From NCBI RefSeq assembly GCF_963855985.1, contig NC_087117.1, positions 6,459,001 to 6,523,000 on the forward strand: DNA of 64,000 nt. Direction: 5' to 3'. The notes beneath the pieces were generated by a model. The model saw nothing but the letters and a program-made list of their open reading frames with translations. It was not told the DNA's origin and did no database searches. Within the stretch, counting starts at the first letter, position 1. Each line of letters begins with the position of its first letter. The stretch is from Ostrinia nubilalis (Eukaryota > Arthropoda > Insecta > Lepidoptera > Crambidae). The translations under genes and the position numbers were made by a program. Positions 1 through 10,413 of this stretch are shown here, piece by piece.

Positions 1-970
1 CTCTTGTTCTGGCCTATGCAACATAGCGTCCGGTATACCCCAGGGTAGTGTCTTGGGGCCCGTGCTGTACCTATTGTTTACCGCAGACCTGCCAACAACT
101 ACAAATACATTCACAGGCACCTTTGCTGACGACACGGTAACAATGGCAACACACGACGATCCAGTCACGGCCTCACTCTATCTCCAGGAAAGCCTGACGG
201 AAATGGAGAAATGGTACCATTCATGGCGTATTAAAGCGAACGGAGAAAAATCTGTGCATGTAACCTTCACTCTCAGAAGAAACTCCTGCCCACCGGTCAA
301 ACTTAATGGTATCCAAATACCTCAGGCTGAGGACGTTAGGTATCTGGGCTTGCACCTGGACCGCAGGCTAACCTGGAGAAAGCATATATGGACAAAGAGG
401 AAGCACCTAGATGCCAAACTAAGAAACATGATGTGGCTTGTCGGAGGCCAGTCACAGCTGAACACCAGTAGCAAAATGATGGTCTACAAAACCATCCTTA
501 AACCTATCTGGACCTACGGGATACAGCTGTGGGGAACAGCTGCCAACTCCAATCTCGACATAATCGAGCGCTTTCAGACAAAAGCCATACGTTTGATTTA
601 CCAAATCCCATGGTATATCAGCAACAAGCTCATCTATCAGGACTTGCCATAGCCCACAGTCAGAGAGGAAATAAAGAGCCACACACTCCGCTACAAGGAT
701 AGACTTTCAAATCATCCAAACTCTTCAGTACAACAACTCATGACCATTGAAGGCTTCCTATTCAGCAGACTGCAAAGAGCTAGTGTCAGGGGTCTCCTTA
801 GTAGATTCCAGGACAGTTGAGAAACCATGACCACTGAGGGCAACTGAGTCACTGGACTCCACCCTACCCATGACAAAGAACAGTGCAAACGGACACAGGA
901 GTGGATTATTGTAGTTCCCTACAGATTGCCGCTGGGACCACGGATATAAGAGAAAAAAAAAAAAAAAAAA
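1..970 (+). mobile_element. Jockey-like non-LTR retrotransposon, 3' fragment
   Basis: The frame starting at base 2 encodes the end of a reverse transcriptase: a GIPQGSVLGP block, then the FADDT catalytic motif near base 142, then thumb and connection sequence. One in-frame TAG (650-652) interrupts it; the same frame reads on to a TGA near 818. A short 3' UTR ends in poly(A) at 952-970. The element enters from the left edge, so its 5' end is unseen. The nonsense codon means this copy is dead. The Jockey-clade assignment is from motif style only. Confidence 0.85.
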
Positions 971-1062
971 GTGTTTATATCCGTTGTTTAGTACCCATAG
1001 TACAAGCTTTGCTTAGTTTGGGACTAGAAGTGCAGTGTAAAATGTCCAAGGATGTCCAAGTT
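971..1062 (+). mobile_element. SINE tail fragment (family of 43461-43712)
   Basis: The motif GTTTATATCCGTTG followed by GTACCCATAGTACAAGC and GTAAAATGTCCAAGG is the same 3' body as in the complete tRNA-headed SINE at 43461-43712. No tRNA head is present here; it abuts the LINE poly(A). Confidence 0.75.
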
Positions 1063-1072
1063 ATAAACATAC

Positions 1073-1615
1073 CTTTGGTCTCCTAGGCCTCGGCCTAACT
1101 TCAGTATCCTTTGATTCGCTTGATACGTTGCAATTTGCATCATCAGAAGATTCATAGTACGTTAATTCTGACTCAGTAATATCTACGGATGTAGGTATGT
1201 AATCATTGTTCACTTCTTCGTTTAGCTTCTGAACCAGCTTCGTATTTTGTGGTATATCGCTGAGTTTTAGCCGTTTTCGCTTTGACGTTCGTGATTTAAT
1301 TTTTGTTGAGCGTGACAATTCTTTAGTATTCTCATTTTTAATGTTACTTTTGATATCGTGATTCCAACTAAGCACATCGAACGACTGATTTGTTTTTGAA
1401 TCGTCAAATAATTTAGATTTCTTCTGTGTAGAGTTTGATGTAAATTGATCATGCTCTTCTTCTAATTGAACGTCTGAATCTGTGATACTTTCACCGACTA
1501 GTTTTCTTAGTTCTGCGTCTGTTTTTTTACTTTTATTGCGTAGTTTTAACGATTGATTCACCAAAATTGTGCAGAACTTACATATTTTTTGGGTAAGACC
1601 ATCGTCTGGACGAAT
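1073..1615 (-). CDS. ZAD zinc-finger protein, exon 2
   Basis: This exon continues from 3951-4073 in phase 0 (181 codons). Its first 15 residues finish the zinc-associated domain with the second CxxC pair (Cys53 and Cys56 of the joined protein). The remainder is a low-complexity linker rich in Ser, Asp, Glu and Lys with a basic stretch (SKRKRLKL), as is usual between a ZAD and its C2H2 fingers. The acceptor is TTTCAG and the donor AAAG/GTATGT at 1072-1067. No finger exon is visible between 1 and 1066, which is filled by LINE and SINE sequence, so the DNA-binding fingers should lie beyond the left edge. Confidence 0.75.
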
Positions 1616-1667
1616 CTGAAAGAAAAAACAAATAATGCTGTTACCTGTTTCATGTAAGTAATCTAAA

Positions 1668-3495
1668 TATACAACGTGTCCCAAAATTCAAGGATAAGCC
1701 GGCGCCGCAGGGTGGACATAGTCATGACTGCTTTAGGAAAAATAAGAAAAAAAATCTATCTCAATTATTTTTTAAGTTACACAATAAATTATGAAATTCG
1801 TCGAAAATTGACACCCCTTATGATATTTTACATTACCACGACTACAATTTTTCAAATACTTCAGTTTTTTTGTTTGTATCGGCAACTTAAGTAGTGCTGC
1901 TGTCCACCCCAATTCTTAAAACCCTCAGAATCCTTGCAGTTTTTACACAAAAGTTAATCAAAATATGATATTTCCTTAAAATTTTGAACGATTTTTACTT
2001 ACACTCCACTTTGACTCGTTGTTTTGTAAAAAAAACAGTATGAACACTACTGCGGCAAGTTTTTTATAAAGTTGACGCAACTATCCAAGATTCCGAAATG
2101 GTATAATACTCTATGAAAACTAGTGGCAAAAAAGATATGCGTACCATTTTTACAAACATTTCGCTTGTAAGTTAGTATGAGATAAATCTTGCAACTGAAT
2201 TTAAAACCAGTTCTCCTTAACCAATTGAGCTGAAATTTGGTATACTTGTGTAAGTACGATGACAATGCAATATTATGGTACCACTGAGCTGGATGGAGTA
2301 TGGAGGTGGCCATAGGAACTCTTAACGAAACGGCGGAATTACATCTAGTTTGGGTTCGTTGGACTTGTCTTTTCGAGCACTTTAGTGCTAGACGATGTTC
2401 AGGGTCCTGATGATGAAGTCAAGAGGTGGCAGGAGCTGGCCATAGGAACTCCTAAACGAAACGGCGGAAGCTTATCGAGTTTGGGTTCGTTGGATTTGTC
2501 TTTTCGAGCACTTTAGTGCTAGATGATGTCCAGGGTCGTGATGATGAAGTCAATTATAATTTTCAAACGAAGTCAAGCTTGTTTTTAAATAAGTTTTTTT
2601 TATTACAACTTTATTTTAAGCTTTTTAGCTGTTTCTCAATCTCATGGCCTAAGTGCTCGGGAAGACAAATCCAACGAACCCAAACTCAAAAAGCTTCCGC
2701 CGTTTCGTTTAGGAGTTCCTATGGCCAGCTCCTGCCACCTCTTGACTTCATCATCAGGACCCTGAACATCATCTAGCACTAAAGTGCTCGAAAAGACAAG
2801 TCCAACGAACCCAAACTAGATGTAATTCCGCCGTTTCATTAAGAGTTCTTATGGCCACCTTCATACTCCATCCAGCTCAATGGTACCATAATATTGCATT
2901 GTCATCGTACTTACACAAGTATACCAAATTTCAGCTCAATTGGTTAAGGAGAACTGGTTTTAAATTCAGTTGCAAGATTTATCCCATACAAACTAACAAG
3001 CGAAGTGCTTGTAAAAATGGTACGCATATCTTTTTTGCCACTAGTTTTCTTAGTGTATTATACCATTTCGGAATCTTGGATAGTTGCGTCAACTTTATAA
3101 AAAACTTGCCGCAGTAGTGTTCATACTGTTTTTTTACAAAACGACGAGTCAAAGTGGAGTGTAAGTAAAAATCGTTCAAAATTTTAAGGAAATATCATAT
3201 TTTGATTAACTTTTGTGTAAAAACTGCAAGGATTCTGAGGGTTTTAATAATTGGGGTGGACAGCAGCACTACTTAAGTTGCCGATACAAACAAAAAAACT
3301 GAAGTATTTGAAAAATTTTAGTTGTGGTAATGTAAAATATCATAAGGGGTGTCAATTTTCGACGAATTTCATAATTTATTGTGTAACTTAAAAAATAATT
3401 GAGATAGATTTTTTTTCTTATTTTTCCTGAAGCAGTCATGTCTAGGTCCACCCTGCGGCGCCGGCTTATCCTTGAATTTTGGGACACGTTGTATA
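1668..3495. mobile_element. Long foldback element FB1 in ZAD intron
   Basis: The two halves are reverse complements: position x pairs with about 5163-x. Both ends read TATACAACGTGTCCC inward. Arms of about 850 bp (1668-2516 and 2648-3495) flank a spacer of about 130 bp. Paired short ORFs at 1676-1894 (+) and 3269-3487 (-) and at 2047-2313 (-) and 2851-3117 (+) are mirror images, not genes. No transposase is recognisable. Confidence 0.85.
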
Positions 3496-3555
3496 CAGGG
3501 TGTTAGGTAAATGGGTATATGAGCCGACACTAGCCCATGTTAACATGGGCATATA

Positions 3556-3732
3556 AGAGTAGGCGCACACCGTTGATTTTTCGTCGGCCGATAGTTTAGT
3601 CGGGCAGTTGATCAGTATGGGCATGCATGGGAGTGCGCACACTACGCCGATTCGATTTGGGCGATTCTTCATACAATTTAAAATCGGGCACAACCATCGG
3701 CCAACTAAAAATCAACAGTGTGCGCCTACTCT
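3556..3732. mobile_element. MITE M4, copy 1
   Basis: Imperfect terminal repeat AGAGTAGGCGCACAC at the left, its complement at the right. The interior (CGGCCGATAGTTTAGTCG...) recurs reversed at 57697-57857. Confidence 0.65.
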
Positions 3733-3950
3733 AAATGGTATCATTTTAATTTTTTTAATTTTCATACAAAATAAATTTTATTAAATCTGGCCCATTCCCA
3801 TTATACTGTTGAATTGGGGCTCTTTATTTATTTATACTTAAATGCAAAAAATTTTACATTATGCGAACTTAACGCCCTAACTAAGGCATTATGGTCCTTA
3901 TTCGCTAGTGAATAAAGATCATTTTGAATTTGTATAATAGAAAAGTTTAC

Positions 3951-4073
3951 CTTTACTCCAGTTGCTAAATACAGTAAGTTGGACCGAAGTTCTGAAGGTT
4001 CTTCGACAAATATCCACCTCAAGTCCTTAGATGATAAGCAGAGGCGACAGCAAGTCGATAATATGTCGGACAT
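3951..4073 (-). CDS. ZAD zinc-finger protein, exon 1 (start codon)
   Basis: Forty-one codons from ATG (4073) to the donor AAAG/GTAAAC at 3950. The peptide opens MSDILSTCCRLC, giving the first zinc pair (Cys9 and Cys12) of a ZAD (zf-AD) domain, followed by the hydrophobic LLYLATGVK segment. ZAD proteins are arthropod-expanded transcription factors that dimerise through this domain and bind DNA through C-terminal C2H2 fingers, acting in the nucleus. Exon 1 joins exon 2 in phase 0 to give C-x2-C, 40 residues, C-x2-C, a normal ZAD spacing. The orthologue cannot be named because the fingers are off-window. The separating intron is 2.3 kb and mostly foldback DNA. Confidence 0.75.
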
Positions 4074-5460
4074 CGCTAAAGTGCAAATCGGAAATAATAA
4101 TAACTACTAATATACAACACCACACAGCACGTAACAATGTGCACATTAACATACAAGCAAACAACAACACCAACATTAATGTATTTATTTTTAGTTAAAT
4201 CCAGAGCAGAGAAAAGCAATGATGAGAAAAGTAAATAAAGGAAAAATTGTATTTACGAAGCTCGTTCTTTTAAATAAACATTGACATTTCATAACTTTCA
4301 TTTATAAAATCTTTAAATAAATAAAATATTCTTTGGAATTATAGCTACTTGATAATTAACAATATTTCTTGAACTTTTATAAAAATAGAAACAAATACCC
4401 GATTTTCCATATTAAATAAAAAACAAATAAGCCTTCCACTGTCTTCGAGAACTGAATGAATTATATTTTTGACAGTTCATTGTTGCCAGTAAATACTTTT
4501 AATTACCACTTTGAATCATATTTTTTCACACTTAATTTTTCTGCCCCTATAAACAAGTGGCAAAATGTGAAAGATGTAATGTCGAAAGATGGTCGAAAGG
4601 CCTTTTTTTGTATGGAGTTTCAACGGATTTGACTTTTGATTCGATCAAAAAGTCCCATTTGTCTATCTTCCACTGACTGAACCCCTCGCGATTTACTTTC
4701 CTCAGATATGTTTGTTGCCGTTTTTGCTTGTGTACAGAACGTTTGTAATAGATTGTAAATGTAAATAAGTTTGTTTTGTATTCGTTTCGTAGCTTGTAAT
4801 AGACCCTGCAATGTATAAAGAAATAGCGTTAGAAACAGTCCACTTGAAGATAGCTACGAAGTAACAACTAAGAAACAAGAAGTCCCTAGAAGCCAACAGC
4901 AGCCAGTACAAGCCCAGTCAAGAAATAAGGGGTTGTTATTTCACTACACCCCCTCCCCGCTACCCCGCTACGTGAACACCGGCGAGAGAGAGACAGCGAT
5001 ATCTCTGCATCGGGCGCTTCTTCTTCGAGCCTTCAACAACTCCCAGGCGCAACTCCAGTAACCCGTGGGGCGTACCCCACAGCTTGCTCCTATAAATATT
5101 GCCATTCGTTTCCATGTTATTTATGTAATAAGCCTACAACAAGATAATTTTATAACTTAACTAACAAATCATAATATATTTATGATTTGAAGATATAATT
5201 CGATTGTTTATTTTAAGCATAAAATCAGTCACTAGAAGCGTTCTTGCTTGCAAGTTTCAATGGGTCACTTCTACTTCTACATAATTTTATTTAACATTCA
5301 TAATGCATTTATGCAGATGGAATTTGCCAAGTAAACGTTGCGTAATAATTACCAACGTTTTGCGAGATTGCTAACTTTGCAACACCGTTAGTGATGGGGC
5401 ATTTACTCGAATACTCTGGGAATTTAATGGTCACAATTTATTAATTAAAGAAAGAACATA
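4074..5460. other. Intergenic, no gene seen
   Basis: AT-rich sequence upstream of the ZAD start. 4560-4665 shares the GGTCGAAAGGCC...GATTCGATCAAAAAGT motif with the element at 57861-58158. A GC-rich patch at 4940-5080 followed by TATAAATA (about 5091) could be a promoter or LTR remnant; nothing identifies it further. Confidence 0.4.
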
Positions 5461-6570
5461 ATACAGTGTGAGTCACGTTAAAGTGTACATATGAAAATAG
5501 ATGAAACTAGACCTATTTTTATCGACAAAAAAGAGGTCAAAAAATTTTTGAGATTTTTTTTTAATTTTTTATAGAATTTTTTTTCTTCCAATTACTTATT
5601 GTAAAGAAAACGTAATAACTTTTAAACTAAGCGGTATATCCTGATAAAATAAAAACAGTAATAATGCTAAATAACAGGCAATACTAAAAAAAATCATAAA
5701 ATACACAAAAAATGCCAACAAATAATAAAAAATGATACTTTTCGAAAAAAATCTGCTTTTAAATTCGTGTTTTTTTGGTTATTTGATAAATTTCTCCAAA
5801 AAATGCCCCTATAACAGGTGGTTTTTATTACTTTGTATAATTCTCTATCGTATTATCTTTGTAAAACCAAAAATCGCATGTCTCTATCCCTATCACAACA
5901 TTTGCTATGATCGTTTGAACAAAGGCCTGCCACAACATTATTCTCCGCTACAGGTAGAGACAATTTTAATTTTAACTAAAATGCTTATTTTACTTCGAAA
6001 TCTTTTGTTTTTATTTGAAATCTAACTTGACTTTATCAAAATTACAAATCTAGAGCCATTTTCAGTTTCGTTGTTAACGAAGCTTTGAATGGCGCGCCCG
6101 GAGAGGCTTAGTTCAAACGATCATTGCAAACGTTGTAATAGGGATAGAGACATGCGATTTTTGGTTTTACGAAGGTAATACGATAGAAAATAATACAAAG
6201 TAATAAAAACTACCGGTTATAGGGGCATTTTATGGAAGAAATTATCAAATAACCAAAAAAACATGAATTTAAAAGCAGATTTTTTTCAAAAAGTACCATT
6301 TTTTATTATTTGTTGTCCTTTTTTGTGTATTTTATGTATTTTTTTAGTATTGCCTGTTATTTAGCATTATTACTGTTTTTATTTTATCAGGATATACCGC
6401 TTAGTTTAAAAGTTATTACGTTTTCTTTACAATAAGTAATTGGAAGAAAAAAAATTCTTTAAAAATTAAAAAAAAAAACTCAAAAATTTTTTGACTTCTT
6501 TTTTGTCGATAAAAATAGGTCTAGTTTCATCTATTTTCATATGTACACTTTAACGTGACTCACACTGTAT
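5461..6570. mobile_element. Foldback element FB2
   Basis: Inverted repeat with ends ATACAGTGTGAGTCACG and its complement; x pairs with about 12031-x. Arms of about 460 bp (5461-5922, 6109-6570) around a spacer of about 185 bp. AT-rich, no coding capacity. Confidence 0.85.
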
Positions 6571-7055
6571 ACTCAACATTAAACAAATCGCACCTTCCGC
6601 GACGCGAACTTTAAAGATTTTCTTCTGACATAATCATGGTGTTATTTGAAAGCCCAATAATAAACCAAGAAAAACACATTTCTTTTTTTTATTAACACTT
6701 AATACCATAAATGTGACTTGAAAAAAGGCCTCACTTGGGGCTCACCACTGGGAGCAATTAGACCAATTTTTGTGGTTATAAAACCAAATAATGATCTTAC
6801 GTGTCCTTTTTAACAGATGGATAGCGATTAATCCCAATTTAACAGTTTTATAGCCATAAAATTTGGCTCAAGCTTTGGTTTGGACTCTGGATCCTTCTAA
6901 AAACACATTTTTTGGGAAAACACCTTTCATTTAATGAAATGAAGTTTATAACTAGGTTTTCAAATGGAACCAATGTTGGTGGGAAGTGGGGATGCATGCA
7001 TACGTTTTAGAAGTGCTTGTTGCGGGAGGTGCGATTTATTTGATGCCGAGTGTAT
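6570..7055. mobile_element. TIR element T1, copy 1
   Basis: Ends ATACTCAACATTAAAC and the complement of AATACACTCGGCATC, then AATCGCACC(T/T)CCGCG inside. The interior includes GGCTCACCACTGGGAGC. The same element lies reversed at 26483-27006. It abuts FB2 and shares its terminal bases. Confidence 0.7.
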
Positions 7056-7557
7056 TATTAATTATTATCATAAACATGCACCAATTAAATAGTAATTACT
7101 TAATCAACTGAATGTTGTTTTAAATTTTGAACCAAAAGGTATAGACAGAGCGGCGAGCGCACAATCAATAAAGGAGAGCAGTCTGTCTATGTAATTAAAT
7201 TAATGACTGACATACATACTCCTTTTCAGGCAGGCAGGCAGGAATAACAATCTTTAATATTCAGTTCATCTCTCATAGAAAACTGTCCCAAATATTTATT
7301 CCCGTACTTCACCCCATTCCCATAATCAGTGCTGTCTTTCCCAGTTCTTAAATCACACACACATCACTACAGTTCACAGATTAAGTAGTTTCAAATGTCA
7401 TTGACTTCTCGTTCTCATCTTGCATTGCGATTGGCTGAATACAGCTAAATTAATAAATTACCATCAGATGCATTCCGTTATTGAGGCTACGCGGTCGCCG
7501 GATTCCGCCCATCGGTTTTAGGAAACGTCTGCTTAGTTTTTAGAAGTCTAAGTGAAA
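7056..7557 (+). promoter_or_regulatory. UGDH upstream region and 5' leader
   Basis: Non-repetitive 0.5 kb before the UGDH start. A CCAAT-type ATTGG lies at 7430-7434 in GCGATTGGCTG. No convincing TATA box. Promoter role is inferred from position. Confidence 0.4.
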
Positions 7558-8997
7558 ATGGTGATACAGAAAATCTGTTGTTTAGGTGCGGGTTATGTTG
7601 GTGGGCCTACGTGCAGTGTTATAGCTCTAAAATGCCCGAATATTACTGTTACTGTGTGCGACAAGAGCGCAGAGCGAATAGGGCAGTGGAATTCTGAGAA
7701 ATTGCCAATTTACGAGCCAGGGTTGGACGAGGTAGTGCAGAAATGTCGAGGTAAAAACCTATTCTTTTCGACTGACATTGCTAAAGGGATACAGGAGGCC
7801 GATTTGATCTTTATATCGGTTAATACACCGACGAAAACGTTCGGAAATGGCAAAGGGAGGGCTGCAGATTTAAAATACATAGAAGGGGCGGCCCGTATGA
7901 TAGCAGATCTGGCTACAAGCAACAAAATTGTGGTCGAAAAGAGCACCGTGCCAGTGAAAGCTGCCGAAATCATCATGAAAATCCTTCGTGCGAATACCAA
8001 ACCTGGTGTACAGTATCAGATACTGTCTAACCCTGAGTTTTTGGCAGAAGGAACGGCTATCGTGGACTTGGTTGAGGCAGAAAGGGTGTTAATCGGTGGG
8101 GAAGACACTCCGGAAGGTCAGAAAGCTATTCAAGAGCTGTGCTGGGTGTACGAGCACTGGATCCCAGCTAAGAATATACTAACGACCAACACGTGGAGTT
8201 CGGAACTGTCTAAGCTAGCAGCTAATGCATTTTTAGCGCAAAGAATATCGAGCATCAATTCGTTGTCCGCTGTTTGTGAAGCTACTGGGGCAGACGTGTC
8301 TGAAGTAGCAAGAGCAGTCGGTCGGGATTCTCGTATCGGACCGAAGTTCCTTGAAGCATCAATTGGATTCGGTGGCAGTTGCTTCCAAAAAGACATCCTA
8401 AACCTGATTTATCTTTGTGAATGCTTAAACTTGCCAGAAGTAGCAGCGTACTGGCAGCAAGTGATCGATTTAAATGATTACCAGAAAACACGGTTCACAC
8501 GTAAAGTCATAGAGTCCTTATTCAACACTGTTACGGACAAAAACATAGCCATACTAGGATTTTCGTTCAAAAAGAATACTGGTGACACTAGAGAATCACC
8601 AGCTATCTACGTATCAAAAACTTTACTCGATGAAGGAGCAAAACTACACATTTACGACCCAAAAGTAGAAATTGAGCAGATTTACTACGATCTCACACAT
8701 CCATCAGTGACGTCAGAGCCAGAAATGGTGCGGAAAAACATAGAAATCCACGATTCAGCGTACTCAGCAGTCACGGGTGCTCATGCTATAGTATTATGTA
8801 CGGAATGGGACGAATTCAAAGAGTTAGACTTCAAAAAGATCTACGATGTGATGATGAAGCCAGCGTACATATTCGATGGGAGGAAGATACTGGATCATGA
8901 AGCGTTGTTGAACATCGGTTTCCACGTCCAAACGATCGGCAAGCGGTTGTCCAGGACTGGAAGCATCAGAGCTCAAGGGAGTCAGACGTTGCCATAG
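7558..8997 (+). CDS. Ugdh: UDP-glucose 6-dehydrogenase
   Basis: 479 residues, close to animal UGDH length. The enzyme oxidises UDP-glucose to UDP-glucuronate with two NAD+ in the cytosol, supplying glycosaminoglycan synthesis; its fly orthologue is sugarless. Visible features: Rossmann GAGYVG at residues 10-15; EKSTVPV at 127-133; [10 protein letters not shown] at 158-167 (Glu160); KLAANAF at 219-225 (Lys219, Asn223); catalytic GFGGSC at 270-275 (Cys275) followed by Asp279; second nucleotide-binding region with [22 protein letters not shown]-like LCTEWDEF. All catalytic residues are present. The ATG at 7558 (AAAATGG context) is chosen over an in-frame GTG six bases upstream. The coding region has no intron. 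A consensus donor TTAG/GTAAGT starts at 9009, 11 bp after the stop, so a 3' UTR intron is possible. The short C-terminal tail lacks the lysine-rich end of the human enzyme. Confidence 0.97.
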   Translation: MVIQKICCLGAGYVGGPTCSVIALKCPNITVTVCDKSAERIGQWNSEKLPIYEPGLDEVVQKCRGKNLFFSTDIAKGIQEADLIFISVNTPTKTFGNGKGRAADLKYIEGAARMIADLATSNKIVVEKSTVPVKAAEIIMKILRANTKPGVQYQILSNPEFLAEGTAIVDLVEAERVLIGGEDTPEGQKAIQELCWVYEHWIPAKNILTTNTWSSELSKLAANAFLAQRISSINSLSAVCEATGADVSEVARAVGRDSRIGPKFLEASIGFGGSCFQKDILNLIYLCECLNLPEVAAYWQQVIDLNDYQKTRFTRKVIESLFNTVTDKNIAILGFSFKKNTGDTRESPAIYVSKTLLDEGAKLHIYDPKVEIEQIYYDLTHPSVTSEPEMVRKNIEIHDSAYSAVTGAHAIVLCTEWDEFKELDFKKIYDVMMKPAYIFDGRKILDHEALLNIGFHVQTIGKRLSRTGSIRAQGSQTLP

Positions 8998-9048
8998 TAT
9001 AAACTTAGGTAAGTTATTTTTTGGTATTTTTTATTAACAGTGTGTGGA

Positions 9049-9166
9049 CAGGCCCCCACTAGGTGGACCGACGATCTGGTGAAGGTCGCGGGAGGTGCCT
9101 GGATGCGGGCGGCGCAGGACCGGTCTTTGTGGAAATCCTTGGGGGAGGCCTTTGTCCAGCACTAGA
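9049..9166 (+). mobile_element. RTE LINE 3' fragment (GAAC-tail subfamily)
   Basis: Carries AGGTGGACCGACGATCTGG through GGCCTTTGTCCAGCA, the coding 3' end of the RTE reverse transcriptase seen complete at 46238-46822. Truncated at both ends, 52 bp after the UGDH stop. Confidence 0.8.
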
Positions 9167-9169
9167 TAT

Positions 9170-9275
9170 TATATTCATTTCTGTCACAGAACAACTTTAT
9201 CGCGCGCGTCCCTGTTTCAAAAACCGTAATAAAAACTATCTTATGTCCTTTCCCGGGACTCAAACTCCGTGATAA
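9170..9275 (-). mobile_element. Helitron-like repeat fragment
   Basis: CTGTCACAGAACAACTTTATC, CGCGCGTCCCTGTTTCAAAAACC and CCCGGGACTCAAACT match the interior of the complete element at 61120-61338 on the opposite strand. Both ends are missing. Confidence 0.7.
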
Positions 9276-9489
9276 CTTTTTTACCCGACTGCGCCAGAAG
9301 GAGGGTTATGCTTTTTATTCCGTGTAAGAATGTGAGGCAGTTAAACCCAAATTGGAATTCGTAACACTCCACTTTTGACCTTGATTTGAAGCTGATAAAA
9401 TACCTATAATGATAATACAACTAAACACAGCTCTGTAGTCATTTGACGAAAAATATATTACACTGAAATACACTTGAATATGTATAGCC

Positions 9490-9742
9490 GTGTGGTGACG
9501 GCAGAGTAGAATACATTTGTCACCAACCCCTACTCTTCCCGCGGGTGTCGTAAGAGGCGACTTAGGGACTACACATCAAACAGAGAATGGGCAGCAGCGC
9601 TCTCTGAAAAACATCAATCTTTTAAACTGCGATCTCCAACCCGCCTGCCAAGCGTGGAGATTATGGCAAAACCCTCCACTATAGTGGAGGAGGCTCATAG
9701 TCCAGCAGTGGACTGTAAAGGGCTGTTGATGATGATGATGTA
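9490..9742 (+). mobile_element. RTE-type retroposon with (TGA)n tail
   Basis: CTCTTCCCGCGGGTGTCGTAAGAGG, GTGGAGATTATGGC, then GTCCAGCAGTGGACTG and a GATGATGATGATG tail. The 3' end resembles the RTE copies but the body differs, so it is a different family or a derived SINE. Confidence 0.55.
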
Positions 9743-10007
9743 TATTATGTTGCGGCTACCTGGATAATTAGCTAGATAATTAAAGGCTAAAACTAAAAAT
9801 CCAATTGGTAATTTAAGTACAAAGCACACTTATCAACCCGGAAACGGATCGTATCCGTTTCAACTCGAGGCGGTCAGTATTCTTTGTATGAAACTCCATA
9901 CTGCAACGCACACTTATCCGCACCGTAAACGCCTCGCCTGGCGGTTGACAGCGCGCGAAAGACGATGACAGCTCGCGATAGTTAATACGGTGCTGACCCC
10001 TTTCCGA

Positions 10008-10084
10008 GGAGTTGATATCGATCGCCCGTTTTACCATCAATTTTCTTTTCATAGGGGTCACTTAAAAATTAGAGATTGATGGGG
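10008..10084. mobile_element. MITE M3, partial
   Basis: CGCCCGTTTTACCATCAAT at the left and AAAATTAGAGATTGATGG at the right match the ends of M3 at 59692-59812 and 46847-46964, with internal loss. 9743-10007 and 10085-10413 show no recognisable feature apart from a dispersed TTTGGTCGAAT motif. Confidence 0.5.
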
Positions 10085-10413
10085 AAAAAGAGCAGAAGTC
10101 TGCTAAGGGTGGATTCGACCAAACAAGAGTAAATATTAATCTCAGAATAAATTGTCAGTTTTGTCGTATTTCCCATAATGAAACTGTCAATGTACCAGTT
10201 ATACCATGAGTTATTCTCGGATAAAAGTTTGGTCGAATTATTTATACCAAACTTTATCCGGCAGAGAAGTTTCTGATAGCTTTGCCGAAAACACACGGAT
10301 AACAATTATTAACCAAACACTATCTTAGCGGCGATCTGTGTGTATAGATTGTTATTTACTCGTAATGTACAAACGCAATCATATTGTAAAATTATCAAGC
10401 TATCATGTAAGTA

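Noticed and set aside
7710..8491. Antisense ORFs over UGDH
   Set aside because: Shadows of a conserved coding region; no features of their own.
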